Origin: Angiostrongylus vasorum
Lineage: Eukaryota > Nematoda > Chromadorea > Rhabditida > Metastrongylidae
Reading direction: 5' to 3'
Length of the DNA stretch: 64,000 bases
NCBI GenBank assembly: GCA_018806985.1
Contig: JADANN010000380.1
Coordinates: 2,234,501 to 2,298,500, forward strand
A program made the translations under genes and the position numbers. Each line of letters starts with the position of its first letter. The first letter of the stretch is position 1. The notes under the pieces were generated by a model. The model had not been told where the DNA came from and did no database searches. It worked only from the letters and a program-made list of their open reading frames with translations. This document shows, piece by piece, positions 22,050 through 32,644 of the stretch.

Positions 22050-22880
22050 CATTAGATATGCATCCAGCCGTTCGGTGATATTGGCTATACATTCGGCAGT
22101 GCCAGTCGCTGATTTCCGAAACCGGTAGCGAGTGAGAACAAGGCGAGCCTCCGCCGACTCCGCCGCTGCCTGCCGCCGGCTTCTATCCCTGGTTGAGCGA
22201 TCGCGTTGTCACAAAGAATCGTCCTCGTCGTTCATCTACCGTTTTCTCATTCTGTCCACATTGATACACTGAAAGTCCTATGCAGAATTGTTCAACAAAC
22301 TTCCAAAGCTCTCAAAATGTTATGACATTTCCTTTGTTCAAACTGAAAAGTGGAGGTAGTTTTTCGACGGTGACGCTTTCTCATGGTAAGTTAGCTGAAA
22401 GCATTCGAAAAGCTTTTCACCAATAACAAGTATGCCTGCCATGAAGCGTAAGCCAAACGTCAACTTTGGCGTATAAATGCATCCATATATCCATAAACTG
22501 AAAAGTAGTCAAACAGAAAAAAACCATCAGTTAAAAAAAAACTTTAGAAGATTTGATGTAAGTCGAAAACCCAGATGGTTAGGCGAAACTCTCTACGTTC
22601 ATAGCTTAGACGCGCTTTGTACAGCACTTTTTTCATCCTGAAGAGCTTAGCGTTTAGTCATTTTACTGTCACGAAACTTCCATCGAAGTTATTTGCTCAT
22701 GTTCATTCACTTGATAAGCATTTTGGAGACGCTGCTTGCTTAACGTAGTAGGAAAAGCATAGCTGAGTTTCCAAATTAAATTCTTCTCCATTTCTTATTA
22801 GATTTACGGTGTTTAAATAATGTACAAAATATGAGGAAATTTGCAAAAATTAACAAATTTTTTTGAACGGCTCTTGATTA
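22050..22880. other. No gene recognised
   Basis: Contains a GC-richer stretch at 22100-22210 (CTCCGCCGACTCCGCCGCTG) without an open frame I can support. It could be a 3' part of the neighbouring minus-strand gene. Confidence 0.3.
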
Positions 22881-22881
22881 C

Positions 22882-23379
22882 GGTTTCACCGAAAACAGTG
22901 CTGGAAACTTGAAACAACCCCGAAGTGAACGAAAGTATGGAACGATAGTTCTCAAGGAATCCGGTTACTCTAGAATGCCTGGTAAACAGCGCCACATGGC
23001 CGTTGCATATATTCTGTGCCATATCCTGCTGAGTGCAATTGTTGCTCAACAGCGAAAACAGCGCCGTCACACCGTCGACGTCGGATTTCCTGATCCTGTA
23101 TCGAAAAGGAGACAAACTTTTTCATAAGTGATCAGCCTTGTTGTGTCGTCGTATCACCGCTTGTCCACGAGTCTGGGTAAAGTGCGCATTGTGGACGACG
23201 GACGACCGGAAACAGAGCAAATTGGTTTTTCTGATTCGTGGAACTGGAATTCACGACAGCACCACAGACAGACTCTCATTTTCGTCATCGAATCGATTGG
23301 CACTTTTAACTTCGTATGCTTACATTAGCAACACTTTCGCTTCCGTCAACTCCGTGTTCCATGTGCTCTGGTCGTCCAT
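22882..23379 (-). CDS. Putative gene start: three exon-like blocks, product not recognised
   Basis: Block 1, 23379-23324, starts with ATG (MDDQSTWNTELTEAKVLL) and ends at AT before GTAAGC. Block 2, from 23243 after GAATTCCAG, keeps phase (AT plus T) and reads STNQKNQFALFPVVRRPQ, then CALYPDSWTS. Block 3, 23095-22882, reads SDVDGVTALFSLLSNNCTQQ, DMAQNICNGHVALFTRHSRV and TGFLENYRSILSFTSGLFQ. The junction of blocks 2 and 3 is off by one phase with the best donor (GCG before GTGATA); the weaker GTGGAC donor would restore frame. GC content and codon use are clearly gene-like. No family recognised. Confidence 0.4.
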
Positions 23380-23574
23380 ATTCCAAAAATAAGCTTTTTT
23401 AATAAATTACTTGGTCAGCTGCATTTTACTAGCGTTTTGACTTGTGCTAGCACTATAACAAAAATCTAAGTCAATTTTACTGTTGAAGCGAAAGCCACCG
23501 TAGTCTGTTTTTTGAAAAGGTTTAAAAATTTAAACACACAACTAAATAACTCATTCCGTGTGATCGTCGATAGC

Positions 23575-23730
23575 ACTGCTGGAGTGAAAAACTGGCCGAG
23601 AGGATCGTGTGTGCCAGGAAGTAGTCAAGGATTCAAAGTCCACCTGAGGTTCCGATTTGTGTTCGTATCTCAGCATCCTTGTGGTTATATAAATAAGTCT
23701 TTAATAAAAACATATAATGTTGTAGGTGTA
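23575..23730 (+). repeat. SINE-B copy, diverged
   Basis: Leader GAAAAACTGGCCGAGAGG, B-box region AAGGATTCAAAGTCC, tail CGTATCTCAGCATCCTTGTG. Confidence 0.5.
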
Positions 23731-23759
23731 AAAATTCCTGGTTAACTAGAGCAAATGAT

Positions 23760-24515
23760 ATGCGTCAACGTTTGAGTGTTTCTAACGGACGCTGGTAAGG
23801 GTTCCACTAGTCATTGTCGTATGGCACTGTTCCTTGACTTTTCCTTGTTCTGCTTGCTCGAGAGACTCAAAGAACCCCGTGCTTGTCTTCTGATCAGGCT
23901 GCTATCTTTTTTTGTTATGTACTTCAGAATGCCCAAGACCTGGTAACCAATGACTATTTTTAGGGTCGTAGTCCTAAATCGAATGTTCATTAATTCTGAT
24001 TTTCGATATTTTGATGTGAGACAATGTCTCTGGTTTTCGATCATGAACCATTGTTGCTACTTGAAATTCCTTCTATCCTCTGTATGACAAATGGTGGTCT
24101 TATCATCCTCCTGTCTATAGCGTGTTCGATAACGCTGATCACAATTTTGCTCCGTTGACGTAGTGCTCAAGTTTTCGAGAATGTTGACTCGTAATCAACC
24201 TCGAGGTTGCGCACAAAGTCAAGTGTTCCTCGTCCGCTTCACTTCATCCTCGACGCTCTTGTAATCTCCTCAAGCTGCTCATTTCCACCTGCTCCCTTAT
24301 TTGATTAAGTCGTTCAGTATTTTTTATTTGTCGACCTGTATACACACAGTGGTGCACTTCGAGATAATCGTTCCGTTGAGCATCAAGAGAAGTCGGATTG
24401 GGCATCCGTTTTATGTGGATATTATCTTCTGAGCTTCAACCCTTTTATTATAAGCATTGTTGCAATTCGTCAACATTAGTTTCACATTGCTTAATAGTGT
24501 TAATTAACTGCCGTC
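23760..24515. other. No gene recognised
   Basis: Short frames only; nothing with splice borders or a known repeat. Confidence 0.3.
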
Positions 24516-24516
24516 A

Positions 24517-24555
24517 TTAACCCTTAGGGCTTGGTATGGACACTATAGTGTCCAT
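24517..24555. repeat. TTAACCCT terminus with an adjoining 20-bp perfect palindrome
   Basis: TTAACCCTTAGGG is followed by the exact palindrome ATGGACACTATAGTGTCCAT at 24536-24555. TTAA plus CCCT is how piggyBac-type transposon ends look, but the opposite end was not found within about 600 bp, so this may be a solo end or coincidence. Confidence 0.35.
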
Positions 24556-24899
24556 TTCCAGTTTAATGCGCTCCAGAATTGTTTTTTGCTGAACCATGTT
24601 TACTTATTCGATAGCTAATCGAAAGCATGTCAAAGTAGTAGCGGTTAGAGCAGGAAAACCATTCTTTGCACTTAATGATTTGCAAAAAACCTTCTTTTGA
24701 AAAAAAGTTCATTTTCTGATAATTTGGCTATCAACTCACTGTTATTTGATTTCAGTTGCTGTGCTCGTTGTACTGAAAATGTAGATGTAGAAAACACAGA
24801 AACAGGCTTAGCATGGGGTGAGAGATACTTCAAAGTGGCGACAGTAATGTATTTGCATAATGGACCATAGTAACTCTCAGTAAATAGAAGCAAATGGAC

Positions 24900-25083
24900 A
24901 GGTGTCCCACTCGAAACAGCACGGCTCTGAGGAAGGCGAAATCACCGAAACGTCAGCTATCGACCAACAACGCCAACAACAACGACATCGACGACAACAA
25001 CAAAAACAACGACATCGAAAACTTGTACTAACCTCGCATAAACTCAATAAGATCAATTTGTAAGCCCATATAAGTAAACATAT
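24900..25083 (+). repeat. Solo non-coding unit with hammerhead-like motif (retrozyme-like)
   Basis: Homologous to one arm of the fold-back at 12600-12915: AACAGCACGGCTCTGAGG, the ribozyme-like core, ATCGACCAACAACGCCAAC, a CAACAACGACATCG-rich stretch and ACTCAATAAGATCAATTTG near its end. About 185 bp with no coding capacity. A SINE-A begins 45 bp downstream. Confidence 0.65.
24923..24958 (+). ncRNA. Hammerhead-ribozyme-like motif
   Basis: GGCT, CTGAGGA (intact core), A, GGCG-AAAT-CACC, GAAA, CGTC, AGCT. Helix I pairs GGCU with AGCU (one G-U). Helix II has one C-A mismatch. All catalytic core bases are present. Confidence 0.55.
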
Positions 25084-25128
25084 CACAGTGAATAGTTGCA
25101 TAAGTATTATCCATCCTATACAACTACA

Positions 25129-25418
25129 GGGGCGCGTGTGGCGCAGTGGTCGGAGGCGTCCGGCAACACACAGGTCGAATCGATCCCCGCGCTCCTGGCC
25201 CACCAAGCCTTCCATCCCTCCTGGGGTCGGCGAATTGGCACCAGGCTTGTTTGGGAGGATAGCAGCACTGGCTCAATAGATCGATAGGCCACCGCAAGTG
25301 GTAGTAAAAGGCAGATATGCATTCAATTACCTCCAAACGATGCTAAATGAAGCCGAATGCATGGCCCATCCTTCAGAGATCGATCAATGCCGAGAGCTTT
25401 ATCCTTTATTCCCTTTTT
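25129..25418 (+). repeat. SINE-A reference copy
   Basis: Best preserved head: GGGGCGCGTGTGGCGCAGTG gives an A box (TGGCGCAGTGG) and, 38 nt on, TCGAATCGATCCCCGCGC at the B-box position. Body: CACCAAGCCTTCCATCCCTC, GCACCAGGCTTGTTTGGGAG, GCAGATATGCATTCAATTAC, end GAGCTTTATCCTTTATTCCC. About 290 bp, flanked by unrelated sequence. The pol III boxes make a tRNA-derived SINE the simplest reading. Confidence 0.8.
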
Positions 25419-25419
25419 A

Positions 25420-26230
25420 TACAGCGATAGAACGGAGTCTTTTCCACAGTCCTTCCATGTTCGCAACTGTAAAACACCCTAATCATTGAAAAAATTATTT
25501 TTTATTGTCAAAAAAAACGGAAAATCCGCAGGTGACGACAACTTGGTGGTATTCCATTGGAGAGCCTTGCTAAACGGTGAACGTTCCTAATGGGTTAGTG
25601 AGAAGATGGCTTAGTTGCTGGCTTTTTCTCTTTTACTCCCTTGTTATCTTATTCCAGTTTTCGTGTGACATTCGCGAAATGGCCTCGCCTTGTCGACCTT
25701 CTCTCTTTACGTCGACGGTGATCTCGTTGTGGAATGGTGGCATTCTGGTCGTCACAAAATGTATATCTGTATACAGCAGAAACATCTTGATTGCAGAAGG
25801 ATTGCGTGACCGCTTCTACTTCTTTTAAATCGGAGGCCTTTTTTCAATTCAATGAAAGTGGCAAACTACTGCACTTTTTGGTCTCGCTATGTGTCATCGA
25901 ATTTTCTAGCTGTGTGTTACGATCCGTGAACAATCACAGAAACCATTCGCACTCGCATGGCTGTCCTTCATCAAATATTCTATAAAATCTGTTGCGGATG
26001 GATTCGATAAACAGGTTGTAGACGAGAGACAGCAGCTTAAGCAGGCAGTAGTTACTGCTTTCATCTCGCTATCCACTCTTACATAGAAACACGGTGTTGT
26101 TGGTTTTCCTCTGACTAGGCACGTTTCATTCCTTTAGGTAGCGTCGTAATACCATCACTATTCCGTGTAGATGTTGGAATGTGGCCATCTTGTCTTTTTG
26201 CCTTTCCAATTGGCGAAGTCTTAACATTTG
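25420..26230. other. No gene recognised
   Basis: Short frames only. It includes the 3' flank of the minus-strand gene that ends at 26233. A second coding-like frame just below that stop (about 26260-26110, SPIGKAKRQDGHIPTSTRNS) could be an alternative last exon. Confidence 0.3.
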
Positions 26231-26232
26231 AG

Positions 26233-26985
26233 TCACATGTGGTTTTCAAACCTTTCCGGCTTCAAATAGTACTGCTGCTGTTTTCTTTTAAAAGTCTTTC
26301 TGTCTTGTATCGTGATTTGTATGTTAACACATTAGTTGGAGACTACTCACACCTCCAATTTCGTCGTGGCGTGATGGTGATAGATGGGCAGATCGCAATC
26401 CTGATCAGGTCGTAGAACGAAAAACATGTCGACATATGGTAACGATGACTTTGTATTTTGACTATTGCAGTTTCCTACCTTTTCCATTTTCTCAGATTTA
26501 CAGCTTTTCTTTTCTTGTGTTTCTTCTTTCTTAAAGTGCTGTAGTTTCTTATACTTACTGGAATCATGCCCATGATTTGTATGGGTTTTTTCCGAGAGAT
26601 ATTCACTGCTGTTCATCGACAGATTGTGTTTGCGACTTATTAAAGGCCATTCCTGTCGCTTCATGTTACTTCCTAGTCATCTAATTACAGGCTTTGCGGA
26701 ATCAATAATCTACATTTATATCACATCATTGGCCTATGAATGTATGAATCTGAAGAACGGTATGCCAAATCCATGGCGTAAATCGAGCGAAACCGGTAAA
26801 AGCGTCTTTGTTAATCCTCATGGTGCGACAGAGTTGATGAATAGGATCCGCTCCAAAGGGGACTCAAAGAGCACCATGGCGATGACACGAATGATTTTAC
26901 CTCTTTTTTTTAAATGAATGCGCTGCTGTCGATAGCTTGCTGGATTGTTCTGGGGCGTAGATTTTCTTTTTAGCCGTGCTTCCAT
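26233..26985 (-). CDS. Small Lys/His-rich protein, four exons, function unknown
   Basis: Hand-built model: exon 1, 26985-26901 (ATG; MEARLKRKSTPQNNPASYRQ, then QRIHLKKR); exon 2, 26672-26479 (SNMKRQEWPLISRKHNLSMN, KYKKLQHFKKEETQEKKSCK); exon 3, 26400-26353 (DCDLPIYHHHATTKLE); exon 4, 26277-26233 (QQYYLKPERFENHM and stop TGA). Junction phases are 1, 0 and 0, and all agree; donors are GTAAAA, GTAGGA and GTGTGA; acceptors are GACTAG, GATCAG and AACAG. Product about 123 residues, strongly basic in the first two thirds, no signal peptide or membrane segment. That suggests a nuclear or RNA-associated role, which is inference only. Exon 1 is preceded by CTGTGAAG and an open KSFDSSN stretch, so further 5' exons are possible. 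Confidence 0.55.
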
Positions 26986-26989
26986 ATTG

Positions 26990-27720
26990 GAAGAATCGAA
27001 GCTCTTCACAGATTAGGAGATCCTGTTTAGATGTAAACCCTCTAGTCGATATCGCATTTGGCGCTAATCACTAGTGTGCCACTGGGAGGACTACAGTTAG
27101 TGGATGCGAAAATCTCGGGTCACAATAAAAAACTCAGGACGTGTTTTCACATAATAAAATGGTAGTATAGGTCAGTCTTTTTTAAATAAAGTAAAAATCA
27201 AAGGGTTCCCTTGCTACACCTCACTACTTATCCGACTCCGAATTTCAACGCTATCTTTTTGCTGCACTCAGCCTGTTAGACCGTCAACAGTTGAGTAGTA
27301 TTGCCACATGCCTCAATGGAGGAATTCTAATATTCTCATCACAAGATCTGAAACTACTCTCTGTTCTTCAAAAAGCAAATAACTACCTGTTACGAAGATC
27401 TAAGAAAGACTTAGTACGATTATCCCAAAATTTTTAAGTTAAATCACGCTGTTAAAGACCTCAATGAGGAGAGAACCTTGGAATCAACCGCTGGTATTAG
27501 CCCATCTGAATCCAGACACACACGTGGCCACCCCTACTGCGGGTGAATTTGAATGACAATGAGAAGAAAGAACAAAGTTCTGGACCACGTACGACATGAG
27601 GTGGTGGTATAGCTGAGTAGGTGAGGTTCACGATGATAGAAAGGTTTTGCTCCCCAAGAAGTCTTAAAAACTAAGGTTCTGCTTCCTATATTATGCATGC
27701 CTTATTCTATCTATACTCCA
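26990..27720. other. No gene recognised
   Basis: Short frames only; possible upstream region of the minus-strand gene at 26233-26985. Confidence 0.3.
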
Positions 27721-27724
27721 TTCA

Positions 27725-27870
27725 CACATTGCCGACTTGGTACATCTGCAAGCTGCCCGGCGTCACTGTACAGGCCAGATATGTATTCAATCACTTCTAA
27801 CAATGCTTAATGAAGTCGAGTACATTGCGCATCGCCTTGGGATTGACAACATCGAATGCTTTATTTGTTT
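27725..27870 (+). repeat. SINE-A 3' fragment
   Basis: GTACAGGCCAGATATGTATTC, CAATGCTTAATGAAGTCGAG and GCATCGCCTTGGGATTGAC match the SINE-A 3' half. Confidence 0.55.
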
Positions 27871-27874
27871 ATGG

Positions 27875-29125
27875 GTGTTTATAAGGATTATGAGATTGTT
27901 CTTTAAAATTGCTTTATGTTTTTCATGTGGGGCGCAACGATTATTTCATCTTTCGAATTTCTATTCAGCTTCATTGCCAAACATATAGTGTTAAATTGGC
28001 GACAAACCAAGAAGTTTTTTGTCACATAACTCAAATGACTTCTTCTAAGCCTTCCATTCATTCTCACAATATTCCAGAGTGAGGCTTCGCTCACTTAAAG
28101 GACACTAGAAGCATCACATTTTTTTACAGGAGGCGCGCCATTTTCACAAGTAGTTTGTCCTTCATTTTCTACATAAAACCGTCAACTTTTTGAGGAGCAT
28201 TAATGGGGGAGATATCGTACACCAAGATCCTAATCGGAATAACGAAAGGAGCGTGAATACTTCCAAAAGGAACCCATTTCATCAAAACTCCTACCGCCAT
28301 GCAGCACAAATCAAGATGCATGGTTGTTCAACGTTCTTTAATTGCAGGAACCAAGTAGTAAGTGTCTTGAGGGAACGTGCAGAAAGGCGTGAAGGAACTG
28401 CGCAGAAGAAAGAGCATTGAAACAGAGCGCTCTGTAGGGGTAATCATCAACGAGACAGGCAGACGTTTGTGACCCAAGTTGGCTAGCTCAACTCATTCCC
28501 AGAAACGGTTTATGAATCACCAATTTATACGTAGTCTTTCATTCATAAGCTAAAACGAGGTCCATTAAAAAAACCTATTCGCCTTACGTTTCGGCGCCTT
28601 CCAATTAGTTCCTGCAGACACACTCGTGCTCGAACGACCCACCGCAATGGAAGACGAGTATGGCTAAGAAAGTGGTGAGAAGTTGACGATTCATGCATTT
28701 CTGATGGCGGGCATCCAAAAAACCATTAGCGTGGCGGTAGACACGCATGGCCCGTCGAGCTCTGCTGTCAAATAGAACCACTCCTGGTTGCGCTTCTTGA
28801 CGGAAATTTTGGATTCGTTCTCAGCTTGGGAGACCCTAATGAGCATGTGTCCTACAGACCTTTGAAAAAAGTGCTAGTTAACCTTATTTAGTTTTCAAGC
28901 TCGTATCTGTCTTGTGCTTCACAATTGGATAAGATTAATAGTGTTCTTGTGATAAGTCAGAAACGGAGCCAGACGCATAAATTTAAGAATAACTTCTTAG
29001 TTATAGATATATTATAAGTATTAGGCAGTTATTCTTAGGCTCTTTAACGAAGAGGAAGTTTTTTATCAATTTTCACTGAAGAATTTAAGAGATTCAGTCT
29101 CTTTCATTATAAGTAAATAATTTTA
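27875..29125. other. No gene recognised
   Basis: One 76-codon plus-strand frame (28190-28420) has no splice borders or family match. Otherwise short frames. Confidence 0.3.
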
Positions 29126-29127
29126 AA

Positions 29128-29485
29128 CTGGCGCAAATAGCGCAATGCCAGTAAGATCGTTTGCAAAGAGCGGACCGCTGTTTCGATCTTACACCAATAC
29201 TACTGAGCTTCGCATCTCGAAGAATTGGTACCGCACTTGTCCATGCTCAGCTCGTTCGCTCCAATCCAAAAAGATGATGTTTTTGACGAAAATTTATGAA
29301 CCTATTGGCACATTCAGGGTTCCAGGGAGATCGACTTGATCAACTTCCACGAAGAAGGCCAAAATTCCTAAGCAGAAGCCGAACGTGGGCGCAAAAAGTT
29401 CGAAGGCTCTGTGGATGGTGGATATGAGGAGACGAATCGAGTGCAAAAAAAACTGGGATCCGCACAATAATTGTGATATGGGGGT
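29128..29485 (+). repeat. SINE-C copy with tRNA-like head
   Basis: Head TGGCGCAAATAGCGCAATGC, B-box region GTTTCGATCTTAC. Body GAATTGGTACCGCACTTGTC, GCAGAAGCCGAACGTGGGC, TTCGAAGGCTCTGTGGATGG and CTGGGATCCGCACAATAAT. Confidence 0.6.
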
Positions 29486-29489
29486 TGAA

Positions 29490-30130
29490 GGCTTTAACTG
29501 GCCACACATAAAAGCTTCTGACCCTCCATTTTTTTCGTTTCTTCAAAAAAAATTTTTTGGAAAGTTATGAAAACCTGTCATGCCAACAAGCACCAAGGAC
29601 TACGCTGCCGCCTCGTTGTTAGGTGTCGTCATCGCAAATATTCATTAATCATTCCGTCCTTTATCAACTGGTTCAACTATGCTAGTTATGCAGCTTTCAC
29701 AGTGTGTTCTCTTACGTGACCTCCATTTTCATCATCTCTTTTTATCAATGAGAAATTAGTACGTCGTCAGTCCACAAGTGATGAGGTCGATTATTACTCC
29801 GAAAGACTTGGAAACGCTAAAAAAGTGGTACAAAATTCCGTAATAACATTAAAATCTAGCAGCACATTTGTAACCTGATGAGATGTTTGTGATACTTGTC
29901 GACTTCCTCCGATTCATTTCATTTATTGATTTCATGCAATGGTGATAAGCGCGTCTTATAGTGAAGTATAGGGGGGACGGTGCTGTAGCGTTGGAAAGTA
30001 CTCCTTAGTATTGCTTATAGCCCTTGTAATCCTGGTCTGAGTTCTATGATGGTATTCTGAAGCAACTGTCCTGTTGGGGTTCGACATAAGCAGCGCAAGC
30101 CAATAACCCATTTATGTGTTCCGACTTTTC
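29490..30130. other. No gene recognised
   Basis: AT-rich; nothing supportable. Confidence 0.3.
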
Positions 30131-30131
30131 A

Positions 30132-30425
30132 ACAGTATTTTCACAATCTTAATCTTTTTATTAACTGCCTATTATAATTCTTAACGGCATGGTATCATGT
30201 GAAATACAACTAAGATGATGCTGAGATATTTGCAAAACTCCGGACCGCAGGTGTCTGCAGTGGGGAAACGAACGCGCTATTGTCCTTTCCGAGGAGTAAC
30301 GCGTTCACCACCACACCATGCGGGTCTTTCGTTTCGTCTGTCTCTCAGCCGTGTTATTAACCTGAAGTTCCACATGATACCCTGCCGTTAAGAATTATAT
30401 TAGGCAGTAATTAAAAAGATTAAGA
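30132..30425 (-). repeat. SINE-B copy, left half of a head-to-head pair
   Basis: Minus-strand head CGCATGGTGTGGTGGTGAAC, then GCGCGTTCGTTTCCCC, then the tail TTTTGCAAATATCTCAGCAT. The outer end CACAATCTTAATCTTTTTAT reappears inverted at about 30415-30430. Confidence 0.65.
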
Positions 30426-30690
30426 TTGTGATTTCGACTTCAGCCTCAGTTTAACTAGGTTCGCTGCCGATTTGGGTTTCCTAGGTCAGCCCTCGTTGAC
30501 GAGTGATTACTGATGGCGCCGATCAATAGAACTAGCTGAGAGACAGGCGAAACGAAGGACCCGTATGGTGTGGTGGTGAACGCGTTACTCCCCGGAAGGG
30601 ACAACAGCGCGTTCGTTCCCCACTGCAGACACCTGCGGTCCGGAGTTTTGCACATATCTCAGCATCATCTTAGTATTTTCACAATTATTC
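30425..30690 (+). repeat. SINE-B copy, right half of the pair
   Basis: Leader CTTCAGCCTCAGTTTAACTA, head CGTATGGTGTGGTGGTGAAC, B-box region GCGCGTTCGTTCCCCAC, tail TTTTGCACATATCTCAGCAT. Confidence 0.7.
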
Positions 30691-31044
30691 TATGTAATCA
30701 GATTGAACCGTATGGAGTATTTTTTGTCGAGAAGGAGAGGACGAACTTATGTTGCTTGACATTTGTTTATTGACATTGTTTGAAAAAATATGTAAGGGAG
30801 ATTTAGGATGCCTAAAAAATAAAACCCATCCTTGCAGTTCAACTCTGAGCGTTTCGAGGTGGTTGTAGATGAACACCATGTCTGACTATTCACTCAGTCC
30901 TCTGTGTTGACCAAGCACATGTCAGCAGTGGACATATAGGATGCATATGCATGAACGTAGTCAGTCAAGCTTTGTATTCGTATTCGGGATCAGAGAGCTA
31001 AACAACTAAAGTGTTTTGTTAGCAAGCAATTCTACAGTTGTTTT

Positions 31045-31180
31045 TTTTAACCTTTTTACTTACTGCCTACTGTTTTTGACGGCAGGGTATATTGCGAAAT
31101 ATAACCTCAACGAAGCTGAGATATTTGCAAAACTCTGGACCGCAGGTGCCTATGGTGGGGAACGAACGCGCTGTGAATTG
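31045..31180 (-). repeat. SINE-B 3' part
   Basis: Minus strand: GCGCGTTCGTTCCCCACCAT, the GGTCCAGAGTTTTGCAAATA block and the tail running into AGTAGGCAGTAAGTAAAAAG. Confidence 0.6.
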
Positions 31181-31329
31181 CTTTTTTTTTCAACTTTCTA
31201 CTAAACTCTTGTCAGCTTAGTAATTCAAGGAAATAATGATTTTTCAAGACCCATTTGCCCTTACTTCGGCATCGATCAATGCTTTATCGTTATTTCTGGC
31301 GAACAAACACAAGGTTGTTATTAGGGCAT

Positions 31330-31960
31330 TTATCCGCATACAATACACGACATTTCGGCGGTTCCCCATCTTCAGAGCATGGAAAGGTCAAATTGACACG
31401 TAATCTACTAAGACAAATACTCCTATAACCTCAGCAGACAACACACAGCTTGTTTTAAAAACCCACCGCTTTATTCGTTGCAGGTCTTCCAGTTAACTAA
31501 CGGAGAGCAGCCGCACAGAGGAATAAATGGACGAGGAATATGCCTGGATCAGGTCACAGAATCTCCCCGAGGTATGGCGCGTGGTAGCGTGTGATCACAA
31601 GACACTCTTCAATACGGTTCATTTTTTGGATTTTTGAAATTAATCCAAAACGGTGCAAGAGTTTTATCCGCTGATGCTTCGGATTCCTACGCAAGTATAG
31701 TCACTTTTGCTTCGCGATCTTCTCCGTGATGTTTCTGCGTGCTACGCGCGCCTAGTGGAATGTTTGGTTTCAATTAAAATTTATCGACTAGATGTTCTTT
31801 TATACGGACGCACAGTATACCCGTTTCGCCAACATATTCTGCTGCGGCCGCCTCACAGGAGAATTAGTACACCGTACTCGAAGTCGTGCAATCACTTTCT
31901 CTGCAGTTAGGGCGTATTATCAATTTTGCGTGGTGCATAGGCGGTCATATAACTTATGAA
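31330..31960 (-). mobile_element. Penelope-like element, C-terminal GIY-YIG part and 3' UTR
   Basis: Minus-strand frame YVGETGILCVRIKEHLVDKF, then PLGARSTQKHHGEDREAKVT and KTLAPFWINFKNPK. It is followed by a 3' UTR with GTTTTTAAAACAAGCTGTGT and a hammerhead-like motif at its end. It starts within about 20 nt of the oppositely oriented copy at 31975. Confidence 0.75.
31345..31380 (-). ncRNA. Hammerhead-like motif at a PLE 3' end
   Basis: GCT, CTGAAGA (intact core), TGGGGAACCGCC (helix II decayed, outer G-C pairs left), GAAA, TGTC, GTGT. The position at the PLE 3' end is what the known PLE hammerheads lead one to expect. Confidence 0.45.
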
Positions 31961-31974
31961 CAACAAAACTCTAT

Positions 31975-32640
31975 GATACCAGTTAGTTCGTAACCGCCTG
32001 TATCACCATCCCTGCACCAAGCAGAATTGCCTAATATGCCCAAAGAGTTCTAGTATGGTCAGTCTAATCTGTTGTAAAGTGGGAAGACACGAAAATGGCG
32101 GCTAGACCGATGGGCCACTCTGCGTTCGTGTAAAAGAAGAAAAAAAGTAAGTTTTAATCGAGACCAAACGCTACACTAGATGCGCATAGGACACTGAAAA
32201 AATAACGGAGAAGAGTTTGACGTAAAAGACGCTATCCTCATACAGGAATCCAAACAAATCACCAGCGCGTGAAACTCTTGAACCATTTTGGATCAATTCC
32301 AAGAATCCAAAAATGAACCGTAAGGATGAGTGTCTTGTGATCCCGCGTGACTTCGCGCCATACCTCAGATGATTCTTTGACCTGAACCAGGCACATTCCG
32401 CGCCCATGTAAAACGCTGTGCGGCTCGTTTCGAGCAAGTAACTGGAGGACTTACGAAGAACGAAAGGATGAGTGCATGAAAGAAGCTGTTTATTATTCAA
32501 ATGAAATTTTATTTATCAAACATTATCTGCTTAGGTTATTAAAGTATTTGGCTCAGTGGGTGGCAATTAACATTACCTTTCCAGGTTCTGAAGAAGGCGA
32601 AATTCGCCGACACTTCAGCCAATATTGTGTTGGAAAAAAA
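31975..32640 (+). mobile_element. Penelope-like element, C-terminal GIY-YIG part and 3' UTR, opposite orientation
   Basis: Starts QLVRNRLYHHPCTKQNCLIC, the linker before GIY-YIG, then a frameshifted endonuclease ending near 32370. The 3' UTR (GAAAGAAGCTGTTTATTATT) matches the copy ending near 20050, and a hammerhead-like motif closes it at 32584-32620. Confidence 0.75.
32584..32620 (+). ncRNA. Hammerhead-like motif, decayed, at a PLE 3' end
   Basis: GGTT, CTGAAGA (intact), A, GGCGAAATTCGCC (helix II GGCG with CGCC, one loop base more), GACA instead of GAAA, CTTC, AGCC. The GAAA change should abolish activity. Confidence 0.45.
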
Positions 32641-32644
32641 AACC

